From NCBI RefSeq assembly GCF_032854445.1, contig NC_088306.1, positions 5,533,145 to 5,597,144 of the forward strand: 64,000 nt of DNA. The letters run 5' to 3'. The notes below the pieces were generated by a model, which was not told where the DNA came from, searched no databases, and saw nothing but the letters and a program-made list of their open reading frames with translations. The first letter of the stretch is position 1. The number at the start of each line of letters is the position of its first letter. The position numbers were made by a program, and so were the translations under genes. The stretch comes from Liolophura sinensis (taxonomy: Eukaryota; Mollusca; Polyplacophora; Chitonida; Chitonidae). This document shows positions 8,424 through 19,422 of this stretch, piece after piece.

Positions 8424-9406
8424 AAAATGTGTAATTCTTATCTCCGCAATGCTCAATGACGAATCGTATGAGTGCTGTGTGGAATTTTGCCCGTAATATT
8501 CACACGGCCATCCTTGTGCGTGTAACGTTTAAAATTGGGTTCGTGACCATGGTGACAAAATTGGGTGGAAACTATAAGTTATAGATTATGACTGAAGAGA
8601 GGGCTTAGGGGTAGTGGTAAACTTGCACTTGAGGAGAAGTAGGTCAGACCGGAAGTTCATGTTCAACATGAATTTTTCGTTTGTACAAAGACGGTCATTT
8701 CCATCGGGGAAAGAAACCAGAGTGCACGGAGGAAACCATAGGAACTCATACGAACTTTCCTACGTGTGGCGTACAGTGACGTGCGCACCATCTGACTGGA
8801 AGACTGCGAAAACGTCCATGTTTGCCTTCACACGATCGTCGTTGACAGCTTATTGCCACCAACGCCCCAGTGCCACGTACAAGCCGTGAAAGCAAGAGAA
8901 TCTGAATTTCTCTGCAGTAATAAAATCAAATTGAGTTGTGGAACGTTTTTGTCTGCCTGCGCTGGCATTCTTCTTTGAATTAGTAAATATGTCGTACGGA
9001 TTCCATGTTTGATACACCTATCTCAGCTCACCTTGTATACATGCCGTACAGAGATAACTCTAAACTGTTTGATCGATCAGCTCATAGCTGTGTGTGTATC
9101 ACAGGCATTAGACATGCGCATAGGTGTGTGTATGAAATAAACAAATGGTGCAGTCTGTGAATGTTTACTGTTTATCTAACTATAAATGTTAGCATATACA
9201 CTGTTACAATACTTTGTACAAGATGATTCGTCGGCGATGGGTTCCTGAGGCACGGAATTTGATTTAAAAAAACATGAACATGTATTTCTGCTCAAAAATA
9301 AATACCTCTACAATTTGTGCTGTAGGTATAAGTAGGCATGTAATATAATGTAATTGTTAATAAAATATCAGATGAAGACGTGAGTTAAATGTCAGTGTTA
9401 ATCATC
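8424..9406 (+). other. Non-array flank with candidate polyadenylation signals; no gene supported
   Basis: Plus-strand AATAAA motifs lie at 8919-8924, 9136-9141, 9297-9302 and 9359-9364, any of which could end a long USP 3' UTR. The open frame at 8614-8889 begins with GTG and has no recognisable domain. Confidence 0.35.
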
Positions 9407-9408
9407 AT

Positions 9409-9459
<51 letters not shown>

Positions 9460-9468
9460 TTCATTTAT
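9407..9468. repeat. (ATTT)n simple repeat
   Basis: About 15 uninterrupted ATTT units; may be the tail of a SINE whose body is gone. Confidence 0.9.
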
Positions 9469-9722
9469 GTAGTTAGTTAATTAACGATATATTAAATATT
9501 TTTTACTTTATCAGGTTTATGGTTTAAGGAAGCCGGAGTGCCCGGAACAAGCCATTGACCTTTGCTAGCTGCCTGACAAACCTTTTCACCTATAGAGCGA
9601 GCCAGCACTTTAACCATTTGAAAACTAGTATCGTATAATGTGGTCTTACAGAAACAACTATGTAAATATACATGCAGAGCTGAGAAAACGCATTTATTTT
9701 GGGTGTGTCCTTTTCGTCAGGA
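9469..9722. other. Unique sequence; nothing recognised
   Basis: No gene, repeat or signal that I can support. Confidence 0.3.
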
Positions 9723-9793
9723 TATTTATTTATTTTATTTGAATGGTGTTTTACTCCGTAGCAAGAATGCTTTACTTACATGTATACGACGGC
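9723..9793 (-). mobile_element. SINE fragment, tail end
   Basis: tttatttattttatttgaatggtgttttactccgta, then a diverged caagaatgctttactta and tatacgacggct. This is the same tail-proximal part as at 8071, older and shorter. Confidence 0.55.
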
Positions 9794-10100
9794 TGTCCTG
9801 GTCTGTTAATATTACAAACTAATCGATGGAGACGTGTATGTAAATTGTGAAAGGTATTTCACATACATATAATTTAATTTTCCTGAATTTACGTTTGGAA
9901 TGCGCAATCCCATTGGTCAAAAGAACGAAAATATATTGCAGTCAGTCTTTTAATAATTACTTCGTTACAAACAAAATGAAACTGAAAATGAACAAAATGG
10001 CTGCAAAGAGGCCACCAGTCTCTCAAGTTGTACTTAACTAGCCTACAGTGCCAGCTTCTTTATTGTGACGTCACTAGCTGAATGTCCGCACATGCTCAGT
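9794..10100. other. Unique sequence; nothing recognised
   Basis: No coding frame or repeat I can support in these roughly 300 bases. Confidence 0.3.
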
Positions 10101-10246
10101 TTATCAATGGTCTGATCACCTTTTATCAAGCGTGCATACATTTTCTGATCATTTCACCTCTTATCAGGCGTGCATACTTTTCGGGATCATTTTTACATTT
10201 TATCAGGCGTACATATATTTCCTGGCCTTTGCCACCATTTATCAGG
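10101..10246. repeat. Imperfect 38-39-bp tandem repeat, three to four copies
   Basis: ttatcaggcgtgcatacttt-like units start at 10123, 10161, 10200 and 10239, with a partial ttatca at 10101. It runs straight into the next SINE. Confidence 0.65.
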
Positions 10247-10391
10247 TCTTCCAGCAACCTGCCGATGGTCGTGAATTTCCCCCGGGCTCTGCCCGGTTTC
10301 CTCCCAAAATAATGCTGGCCGCCGTCGTATAAGTGAAATATTCTTTAGTACAGCGTAAAACAGCAATCAAATAAATAAATAAATAAATAAA
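10247..10391 (+). mobile_element. tRNA-derived SINE, plus strand, 5'-truncated, (AAAT)n tail
   Basis: Reverse complement of the 8071 element's body: cagcaacctgccgatggtcg, cccgggctctgcccgg, ccgccgtcgtataagtgaaatattctt, then a tail of AAAT units to about 10391. Best-preserved body in the window. Confidence 0.7.
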
Positions 10392-10625
10392 TTTTACGCC
10401 GTACTCCACAGCATTTCACTTCAACCACGGCGGTCAGCATAATGGTAGGATGAAAGTTGACACAGCCCATTGGAAACCCACGACCATCCGCTGTCTGCTG
10501 ACAGATCTTCTCAGGTACGGCTGGAGAAGAAGCCATTTTGACGTGGAATTGAGCTCACAGCGAGCGCATTGGCTAAAGGATCCTGGGCCGCTTGTGCCGT
10601 GGTGGATTGCTGAACCCCGAACAGA
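10392..10625 (-). mobile_element. tRNA-derived SINE, minus strand, with degenerate tRNA-like head, abutting the array
   Basis: Body tttacgccgtactcc, cggcggtcagcataatgg, aacccacgaccatccgc; then the head side, whose reverse complement at about 10545-10558 reads GTGAGCTCAATTCC, close to a Pol III B box. The A-box region near 10600 is degenerate. It sits tail-to-tail with the previous SINE, and array sequence begins directly after its head, at attcgaactgaaccacg. Confidence 0.65.
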
Positions 10626-10872
10626 ATTCGAACTGAACCACGAGCAGTGTAGTATACAATCCATTAAATTGCGTTGAAGTAACTTTCGTGATTCTAGTAT
10701 AATTAAGCAAGGAAGGAACTGACAAAAGACGACAAGTCATACATGCATGTTTCAGATGTGGTTTTATTCAGTCATCACTGGGAAGATAATATGTAAAGAG
10801 AGCAAACAACAAAAACAAAGCGTTGTTCAAAAGCTGTAAAGAGCTTTAGGGTTTGGGCAACTTGAGTGTGTT

Positions 10873-11193
10873 CTACAGTCTCGCAAGTCGGATGAGAGTT
10901 TGGCTGGATCTTGGTTTTATCCGCAATGCTGGTTTGCTTTTACTTTTCAGCTGTTCCTGTTGGTAAGGTGTGGCATGTATTAAGTGGCTGTCGTTGTGCA
11001 ATTTCGACGTATCGGCAGTAGTGTTCACGTCAACCGTGGAGAAGACGATTGGCTTATACTGCTTTGTCAAATCTTTGATATCTTGTTCTTCCTGGAAGGT
11101 GATTGCTTGCCTGAGAGCCTGGTCATTATTTGGGAGTGAAGTTGGGCTGTTACTGTGGCCAGGAACAAAGTCGGATGGAGGAATGCTATACAT
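10873..11193 (-). CDS. Array gene copy 5, intact 106 aa
   Basis: First gene right of the island. Variant residues include I5P, L7S, K35E, A60-T62 as ADT, N66H and R101I. Its TATA box is weakened to TATATAGC near 11258-11266. AATAAA at 10763-10768. Confidence 0.66.
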   Translation of the reverse strand: MYSIPPSDFVPGHSNSPTSLPNNDQALRQAITFQEEQDIKDLTKQYKPIVFSTVDVNTTADTSKLHNDSHLIHATPYQQEQLKSKSKPALRIKPRSSQTLIRLARL

Positions 11194-12555
11194 GGTTGGA
11201 AGAGGTCTTCTTGAAAAGTGTCAAATGGTTTCTAAAAGCTCTAGGGCAAACTGGCCTGCTATATACACGAATCAAAGGTCATGATTGTGTCGATTTCACT
11301 AGTCAGTTGTTTAGCCAGACAAATCTGACGATGTGTTTGTTCTTAGATAATTGTTCTTAGTATGTCTGTCTATAAGATTGTTGGCATACAAAAGAAATTG
11401 ATCAGACCGTTTGTTCTGGCTGTCTAGACAATGTTTCTTCATATACACGGGTCAGGCGGCTGATGCAGATTTCACTAGTCAGTTGTCCAGCCAAACAAAG
11501 GTGGTTGTCCTTCTTTTTTAATATTTGTTCTATGTTTGTATGTCTAGATCATTGTTGGCATAGAAAAGACATTGATTTCTCTCCGTTATTGTTCCGTTTT
11601 ACTTTGTGATGTTTGTTTACAAAATGTGGGCAAAAATTCATTCACTAAGGAGAGCACGATTGGGGATTGTCTTTGTATTACACAATGGGCGTTTGACCGA
11701 CTGTTAGAAGATTTTTTTCTCTAAAGGGGTAATGACATTTCCCGGTCTGTGATGCGGCAAATTCCGTAGTAAGACTGAAGAATGTGGTCAACTGGATGGA
11801 AAACATGCACATTTCTGGAGTTTTACATATAAAAGTAGTTTTCGCAAAACACTTTTTCCCGATACATCTTTTTCTGCAAGAATGCAGAATAGAAGATTTC
11901 TCTTCTAATAATACACTTATTTAGAATCTAGAGGTATTTTGCTTTCGGACATTTGCAGATTAACTCAACAGCAACCTTTGATATAATAGCGTAAAAAATT
12001 TAGAAAGCCGGTCCTGTAAATTGTCTGCGCAGTTTTGTTCTTGACCGTTACCCAGTTGGTCTAATTTGCTTCGGCGGAAGCACTGACCGTTTTCATCCGC
12101 AATATTCTCTGTGGAGATAAGGAATTGACCGGCTAGGCGGCAGGTTTTTTTAAAATGTAACATAATATGTATCTCCAATATAACTTCAAAGAACTTACTC
12201 CTTTGAAAATTTGTAAAAATGAAGTGCACGAAGACCTGTGCAGGCAAAACTTCCAACTTTATTTTGGATGGATTCATCTAAAGGTTCTTGGAATATTCTA
12301 TGCAAGTGCAGTTTTATTCGAACTGAACCACGAGCAGTGTAGTATAGAATCCATAAAATTGCGTTGAAGTAACTTTCGTGATTCTAGTTTATATAGGAAG
12401 GAAGGAACTGGCAAAAGACGACGTTATATATACATGTTTCAGATGTGGTTTTATTCAGTCATCACTGGGAAGATAATATGTATATAAAGAAACAACAACA
12501 AAGCGTTGTTCAAAAGCTGTAAAGAGTTTTAGGGTTTGGCCAACTTGAGTGTGTT

Positions 12556-12709
12556 CTACAGTCTCGCAAGTCGCCTGAGAGTTTGGCTGGATCTTGGTTT
12601 TATCCGCAATGCTGGCTTGCTTTTACTTTTCAGGTGTTCCTGTTGGTAAGGTGTGGCATGTATCAGGTGGCTGTCATTGCTTAATTTTGACGTCTCGCCG
12701 GTAGTGTTG
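12556..12709 (-). pseudogene. Array gene copy 6, 5' half deleted
   Basis: A deletion of about 170 bp joins codon 58 directly to leader sequence (gtagtg then ttggttggaagagg). Codons 58-106 and the stop remain; the ATG and first half are gone, while the TATA at 12772-12780 survives. Its paired block has copy 3 here, which keeps the region, so the deletion is younger than the block duplication. Confidence 0.8.
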
Positions 12710-14029
12710 GTTGGAAGAGGTCTTCTTGAAGAGTGTCAAATGGATTCTGAAGGCTTTAGGAAAAACTGGTCTTTTATATACACGAATCGAACGTCACGAG
12801 ATGTGTCGATTTCACTAGTTACTTGTTTTTATCCAGGCAGAGCTGACGATGTGTTTGTTCTTAGATAATTGTTCTTAGAATGTCAGTCCATATAATTGTT
12901 GGCATACAAAAGAAATTGATCAGACCGTTTGTTCTGGCTGTCTAGATAATGTTCCTTTATATACACGGGTCAGGCGGAAAGAAGAATGTCGATTTCACTA
13001 GTCAATTGTCCAGCCAAACAAAGGTGGTTGTCCTTCTTATTTAATATTTGTTCTTTGTTTGTATGTCTAGACCATTGTTGACATGGAAAAGAAATTGATT
13101 TCTCTGCGTTATTGTTCCGTTTTACTTTGCGATCTCTCGTTACAACAGGTGGGCAATAATTCATTCATTAAGGAGCTGACGACTGGGGATTGTCTTTGTA
13201 TGACACTACAGGCATTAAACCGACTGTTACAATAGTTTTTTCTCCAAAGCGATAATGACATGTCCCGGTCTATGATGCGGGAAATCCTGTAGTAAGACTG
13301 AAGAATGTGGTTAACTGGATGGAAAACATGCACATTTCTGGAGTTTTACATATGAAACTAGTATTCACAAAACACTTTTTTCCAAAACTCCTTTTCCTGC
13401 AACAAGGTAGAATAGAAACTTTCTCTTATAATATTACATTCATTTGGAATCTAGAGGTATTTTGCTGCTGAACCTTTGCAGATTAACACAACAGCAACCT
13501 TTGATATAAAAGCGTGAACAATTTAGAAAGGCGGTTCTGCAATTTGTCTGCACATTGTTTTTCTTGACCGTTACCCATGTGGTTTAGTATGCTGCGGCGG
13601 AAACACTGACTGTTTTTATCCGCAATATTCTCTATGGAGATAAGGAATTGACCTGCTAGGCGGAAGGTTTTTTTTAATAATTAAATATAATATGTATCCC
13701 CAACATAATGTCTAACAACTGACTCCTTTAAAACTATGTAAAAAAAATGAAGCGCACAGAGACCTGTGCAGGCAAAACTTCCAACTTTATTTTGGATGCA
13801 TTCATCTAAAGGTCCTTGGAGTACTTTATACACGTGGTAGTTTTATTTGGACTGAACCACGAGGAGTGTACAATCCATTAAATTGCTTTTAAGTAACTTT
13901 CCTGATTTTAACAGAATTAAGCAACGAAAGAACTGACGTAAGACAACATATTATATATGCATGTTTCAGATGTGGTTTTATTCAGTCATCACTATGTAAA
14001 GCAAGCCGACAACAAAAACAAAGCGTTGT

Positions 14030-14380
14030 TCAAAAGCTGTAAAGAGCTTTAGGGTTTGGCCAACTTGAGTGTGTTCCCTTGAGAGTTTGGCTGGATATTG
14101 GTTTTATCCGCAGAGTTGGATTGCTTTTACTTTTCAGCTGTTCCTGTTGGTAAGGTGTGGCATGTATCAAGTGGATGTCATTGTTCAATTTCGAAGTCTC
14201 GGCGGAGTTGTTTACGTCAACTGTGGAGAAGACGATTGGCTTATACTGCTTTGTCAATTCTTTGATACCTTGTTCTTTCTGGAAGGTGGTTGCTTGCCTC
14301 AGAGCCTGGTCATTGCTTGGCAATGAAGTTGAGCTGTGACTGTGGCCAGAAACAAAGCCCAGTGGGATAATGCTATACAT
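14030..14380 (-). CDS. Array gene copy 7, 116 aa, TATA box deleted
   Basis: Same C-terminal deletion and read-through end as copy 4. The promoter has lost about 14 bp around 14440: gaaaaatg joins acacgtgtcg, removing ccttttatat. The open frame is kept, but the copy probably lacks its own core promoter. Confidence 0.5.
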   Translation of the reverse strand: MYSIIPLGFVSGHSHSSTSLPSNDQALRQATTFQKEQGIKELTKQYKPIVFSTVDVNNSAETSKLNNDIHLIHATPYQQEQLKSKSNPTLRIKPISSQTLKGTHSSWPNPKALYSF

Positions 14381-14613
14381 GGTTGAAAGAGGTCTTCTTG
14401 AGAATTGTCAAATGGTTTCTGAAGACTTTACAGAAAAATGACACGTGTCGAGCGTCATGAGAAGTGTCGATTTCACTTGTCAGTCGTTTAGCCAGACAAA
14501 GCTGACGATGTGTTTGTTTTTAGATAATTGTTTTCAGAATGTCAGTCTATATGATTGTTGGCCTACAAAAGAAACTGATCAGACCGTTTGTTCTGGCTGT
14601 CTAGACAATGTTC

Positions 14614-14622
14614 CTTTATATA
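14614..14622 (-). promoter_or_regulatory. Module B TATA box, well-preserved example
   Basis: The minus strand reads TATATAAAGG, as good as the gene-proximal box. It lies about 240 bp upstream of gene copy 7, whose own TATA is deleted, so it is the nearest TATA box left to drive that copy. Confidence 0.5.
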
Positions 14623-15636
14623 CACTAGTCAGGCGGCATGGAGAATGTCGATTTCACTAGTCAGTTGTCCAGCCAAACAAAGGTGGTTGTCCATCTTATT
14701 TAATATTTGTTCTTTGTTTGTATGTCTCGGCCATTGTTGTCATAGAAAAGAAATTGATTTCTCTCCGTTTTTGTTCTGTTTTTCTTTGCGATCTCTCGTT
14801 ACAACAGGTGAGCAATAATTCATTCATTAAAGAGCTGACGATGGAGGATTGTCTTTGTATTACACAATGGGCGTTTGACAGACTGTTAGAAGATTTTTTT
14901 CTCCGAAGGGATAATGACATGTCCCGGTCTGTGATGCGGCAAAATCCGAAGTAAGACTGAAGAATGTAGTCAACTGAATGGAAAACATGCACATTACTTG
15001 AGTTTTACATATGAATCTAGTATTCACAAAACACTTTTTTTCCAAAACTCCTTTTCCTGCAACAAAGTAGAATAGAAACTTTCTCTTATAATATTACATT
15101 CGTTTGGAAGCTAGAGGTATTTTGCTTCTGAACCCTTGCACATTGACAAAAAAACAACCTTTGTTATGAAAGTGTGAACAATTTAGAAATGCGGTCCTGC
15201 AATTTGTCTGCGCATTTTTTTTTCTTGACCCATCCTCATTTGGTTTATTTGATGCGGCGGAAACACTGACTATTTTTATGCGCAATATTCTCTATGGAGA
15301 TAAGGAATTGACCTGCTAGGCGGCAGGTTTTTAATAATTAAATATACTATGTATCCCCAACATAACGTCTAAGAACTTACTCTCATAAAACTTTGTAAAA
15401 ATGAAGCGCACAGAGACCTGTGCAGGCAAAACTTCCAACTTTATTTTGGATGGATTTATCCAAAGGTACTTGGAATATTCTATGCAAGTGGCAGTTTTAT
15501 TTGAACTGAACCACGAACAGTGTATTATACAATCAATTAAATTGCGTTCAAGTAACTTTCCTGATTTTATCATAATTAAGCAAGGAAGGAAGTGACAAAA
15601 GACAGCAAGTTATATATGCATGTTTTAGATGTGGTT

Positions 15637-16053
15637 TTACTCAGTCATCACTATGTAAAGCAAGCCGACAACAAAAACAAAGTGTTGTTTTAAAGCTGTA
15701 AAGAGCTTTAGGGTTTGGCCAACTTGAGTGTGTTCTAGTCTGGCAAGTCGCCTGAGAGTTTGGCTGGATCTTGGTTTTATCCGCAATGCTGGCTTGCTTT
15801 TACTTTTCAACTGTTCCTGTTGGTAAGGTGTGGCATGTATCAAGTGGCTGTTATTCTTCAATTTTGATGTCTCGGCAGAAGTGTTTACGTCAACCGTGGA
15901 GAAGACGATTGGCTTATACTGCTTTGTCAAATCTTTGATACCTTGTTCTTTCTGAAAGGTGATTGTTTGCATGAGAAACTGGCCATTACTTGGCAGTGAA
16001 GTTGGGCTGTTGCTGTGGCCAGGAACAGAGTTGATTTGAATAACGCTATACAT
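15637..16053 (-). CDS. Array gene copy 8, stop lost, 138 aa
   Basis: A 2-bp deletion at the end (ttctagtctgg for ttctacagtctgg) shifts the stop out of frame after L106 and adds 32 residues from the 3' UTR (EHTQVGQ ... IVMTE). TATA at 16117-16125. Codons 1-106 are otherwise normal, with the QINSVPGHS N-terminus. Confidence 0.58.
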   Translation of the reverse strand: MYSVIQINSVPGHSNSPTSLPSNGQFLMQTITFQKEQGIKDLTKQYKPIVFSTVDVNTSAETSKLKNNSHLIHATPYQQEQLKSKSKPALRIKPRSSQTLRRLARLEHTQVGQTLKLFTALKQHFVFVVGLLYIVMTE

Positions 16054-17423
16054 GATTGGAAGAGGTCTTCTTAAAGAGTGTCAAATGGATTCTGAAGGCT
16101 TTAGGGAAAACTTGCCTTTTATATACACGAGTCGAGCGTCAGTAGAAGTGTCGATTTCACTAGTCAGTTGTTTTTATCAAGACAATGCTGACGATGTGTT
16201 TGTTCTTAGATAATTGTTCTTAGAATGTCTGTCTAGATAATTGTTGGCATACAAAAAAATTGATTAGACCGTTTTTTCTGGCTGTCTAGACATTGTTCCT
16301 CTACATACACGGGTGAGGCGGCATGAGGAATGTCGATTTTACTAGTCAGTTGTCCATTAAAACAAAGGTGGTTGACTCTCTTATTTAATATTTGTTCTTT
16401 GTTTGTATTTCTAGGTCATTGTTGTCATAGAAAAGAAATTGACTTTTCTCCGTTATTGTTCCGTTTTTCCTTGCGATCTCTCGTTACAACGTTTGACCAA
16501 TAATTTATTTATTAAGGAACTAACAATGGGGGGATTGTCCTTGTATTACACAATGGGCGTTTGACTGACTGTTACAAGAGTTTTTTTCTTTAAGGGAATC
16601 TTGACATGTCCCGGTCTGTGATGCGGCAAAATCCGAAGTAAGACTGAAGAATGTGGTCAACTGGATGGAAAACATGCACATTACAGGAATTTTACATATG
16701 AAATTAGTATTCTCAAAACATTTTTCCCGAAACACTTTTTCCTGCAACAAAGTAGAATAGAAGATTTCTCTTATAATTTTACATTCATTTGGAATCTAGA
16801 GGTATTTTGCTTCTTAACCTTTGCAGACTGACACAACAACAACCTTTGTTATGAAAGTGTGAACAATTTAGAAAGGCGGTCCTGCAATTTGGGTGCGCAT
16901 TTTTTTTTTCTTGACCCATCCTTATTTGGTTTAGTTTGATGCGGCGGAAACATTGACTATTTTTATGCGCAATATTCTCTACGGAGATAAGGAATTGACC
17001 TGCTAGGCGACAGGTTTTTAATAATTAAATATGTTATGTATCCCCAACATAACGTCTAAGAACTTACTCTCATAAAACTTTGTAAAAATGAATCGCACGG
17101 AGACCTGTGCAGGCAAAACTTCCAACTTTATTTTTGATGGATTCACCTAAATGTCCTTGGAATATTCCATGCAAGTGGCAATTTTATTTGAACTGAACCA
17201 CGAGCATTGTAGTATACAATCGATTAAATTGCGTTCTAGTAACTTTCCTGATTTTATCATAATTAAGCAAGGAAGGAACTGACAAAAGACAACATATTAT
17301 ATATACATGTTTCAGATGTGGTTTTATTCAGTCATCACTAGCTGTAAAGCAAGCCGACAACAAAAACAAAGCGTTGTTCAAAAGCTGTAAAGAGCTTTAG
17401 GGTTTGGTCAACTTGAGTGTGTT

Positions 17424-17735
17424 CTACAGTCTCGCAAGTCGCCTGAGAGTTTGGCTGGGTCTTGGTTTTATCCGCAATGCTGGCTTGCTTTTACTTTTCA
17501 GCTGTTCCTGTTGGTAAGGTGTGGCATGTATCAAGTGGCTGTCATTGTTCCATTTTGATGTCTCGGCAGAAGTGTTTACGTCAACCGTGGAGAAGACGAT
17601 TGGCTTTGTCAAATCTTTGATACCTTGTTCTTTCTGAAAGGTGATTGTTTGCATGAGAGACTGGCCATTGCTTGGGAGTGAAGTTGGGCTGTTGCTGTGG
17701 CCAGGAACAAAGTTGAGTTAAATAATGCTATACAT
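17424..17735 (-). pseudogene. Array gene copy 9, stop at codon 6
   Basis: ATG at 17735, then MYSII and TAA (from CAA). An in-frame 9-bp deletion removes Q45-K47. R28M leaves an internal ATG from which 76 codons stay open. TATA at 17799-17806. Confidence 0.75.
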
Positions 17736-19101
17736 GGTTGGAAGAGGTCTTCTTGAAGAGTGTCAAATGGATTCTGAAGGCTTTAGGGAAAACTTGCCCT
17801 TTATATACACGAGTCGAGCGTCAGGAGAAGTGTCGATTTCACTTGTGAGTTGTTTTTATCAAGACAATGCTGACGATGTGTTTGTTCTTAGATAATTTTT
17901 CTTAGAATGTCTGTCTAGATAATTGTTGGCATACAAAAGAAATTGATTAGACCGTTTTTTCTGGCTGTCTAGACAATGTTCCTCAACATACACGGGTCAG
18001 GGGGCTGAGGAATGTCGATTTTACTAGTCAGTTGTCCATTAAAACAAAGGTGGTTGACTCTCTTATTTAATATTTGTTCTTTGTTTGTATTTCTAGGTCA
18101 TTGTTGTCATAGAAAAGAAATTGACTTTTCTCCGTTATTGTTCCGTTTTTCTTTGCGATCTCTCGTTACAACGTTTGACCAATAATTTATTTATTAGGGA
18201 AGTAGCGATGGGGGGATTGTCCTTGTATTACACAATGGGCGTTTGACTGACTGTTACAAGAGTTTTTTCTTCAAGGGAATCTTGACATGTCCCGGTCTGT
18301 GATGCGGCAAAATCCTAAGTAAGACTGAAGAATGTGGTCAACTGGATGGAAAACATGCGCATTACTGGAATTTTACATATGAAATTAGTATTTGCAAAAC
18401 ATTTTTCCCGAAACACTTTTTCCTGCAACAAAATAGAATAGAAGATTTCTCTTATAATTTTACATTCAGTTGGATTCTAGAGGTATTTTGCTTCTGAACC
18501 TTTGCAGATTAACACAACAGCAACCTTTGATATAAAAGCCTAAACAATTTAGAAAGGTGGTCCTGCAATTTGTCTGAGCATTGTTTTTCTTCACCGTTAC
18601 CCATTTGGTCTAATATGCTGCGGCGAAAACACTGATTGTTTTCATCCGCAATATTCTCTATGGACATAAGGAATTGACCTTCTACGAGGAAGGTTTTTTA
18701 ATACATAAATATAATATGTATCCCCAACATCACGTCTAAGAACTTACTCCTTTAAAACTGTGTAAAAATGAAGCGCACGGAGACGGGTGCAGGCAAAAAA
18801 TCCAACTTTATTTTGGATGGATTCACCTAAAGGTCCTAGGAATATTCTGTGCAAGTGGCAATTTTATTTAAACTGAAGCACGAAAAGTGTAGTATACAAT
18901 CCATTAAATTGCGTTCGAGTAACGTTCCTGATTTTAATAAAATTAAGTAAGGAAGGAATTGACAAAAGAAAACATATTATATATGCATGTTTCAGATGTG
19001 GTTTTATTCAGTCATCACTATGTAAAGCAAGTCGACAACAAGAACAAAGCGTTGTTCAAAAGCTGCAAAGAGCTTCAGAGTTTGGCCAACTTGAGTGTGT
19101 T

Positions 19102-19422
19102 CTACAGTCTCGCAAGTCGCCTGAGAGTTTGGCTGGATCTTGGTTTTATCCGCAATGCTGGCTTGCTTTTACTTTTCAGCTGTTCCTGTTGGTAAGGTGT
19201 GGCATGTATCAAGTGGATGTCATTGCTCAATTTTGACGTCTCGACAGAAATGTTTACGTCAACTGTGGAGAAGACGATTGGCTTATACTGCTTTGTCAAA
19301 TCTTTGATATCTTGTTCTTTCTGGAAGGTGATTGCTTGCCTGAGAGACTGGTCATTGCTTGGCAGTAAAGTTGGGTTGTTACTGTGGCCAGGAACAAAGT
19401 CGGATGGAATAATGCTATACAT
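19102..19422 (-). CDS. Array gene copy 10, intact 106 aa
   Basis: PSDFVPGHS N-terminus; changes S16N, S19L, T58I, A60V and S69I. TATA at 19486-19494; AATAAA at 19003-19008. A clean unit for reference: gene, modules A and B, and spacer are all full length. Confidence 0.7.
   Translation of the reverse strand: MYSIIPSDFVPGHSNNPTLLPSNDQSLRQAITFQKEQDIKDLTKQYKPIVFSTVDVNISVETSKLSNDIHLIHATPYQQEQLKSKSKPALRIKPRSSQTLRRLARL

Larger units (their letters stand above)
11500..14560. repeat. Higher-order block, right copy (paired with 3600-6847)
   Basis: Two units (gene copies 6 and 7) matching copies 3 and 4. Unlike the left copy, the array continues without a break past the point equivalent to 6847, so this copy shows the uninterrupted state. 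Confidence 0.75.

Noticed and set aside
8614-8889. 91-codon plus-strand frame in the island
   Set aside because: GTG start, no domain, low-complexity neighbours; not supported as a gene.
13502-13520. Plus-strand TATA-like gatataaaagcg in the spacer
   Set aside because: Varies between units (gatatgaacg, gatatataag, ttatgaaag) and no consistent gene follows it.
15401-15595. Plus-strand 64-codon frame MKRTETCAGK...
   Set aside because: Open only in the few units with CAA in place of TAA (15401, 47471); most units stop after about 20 codons.
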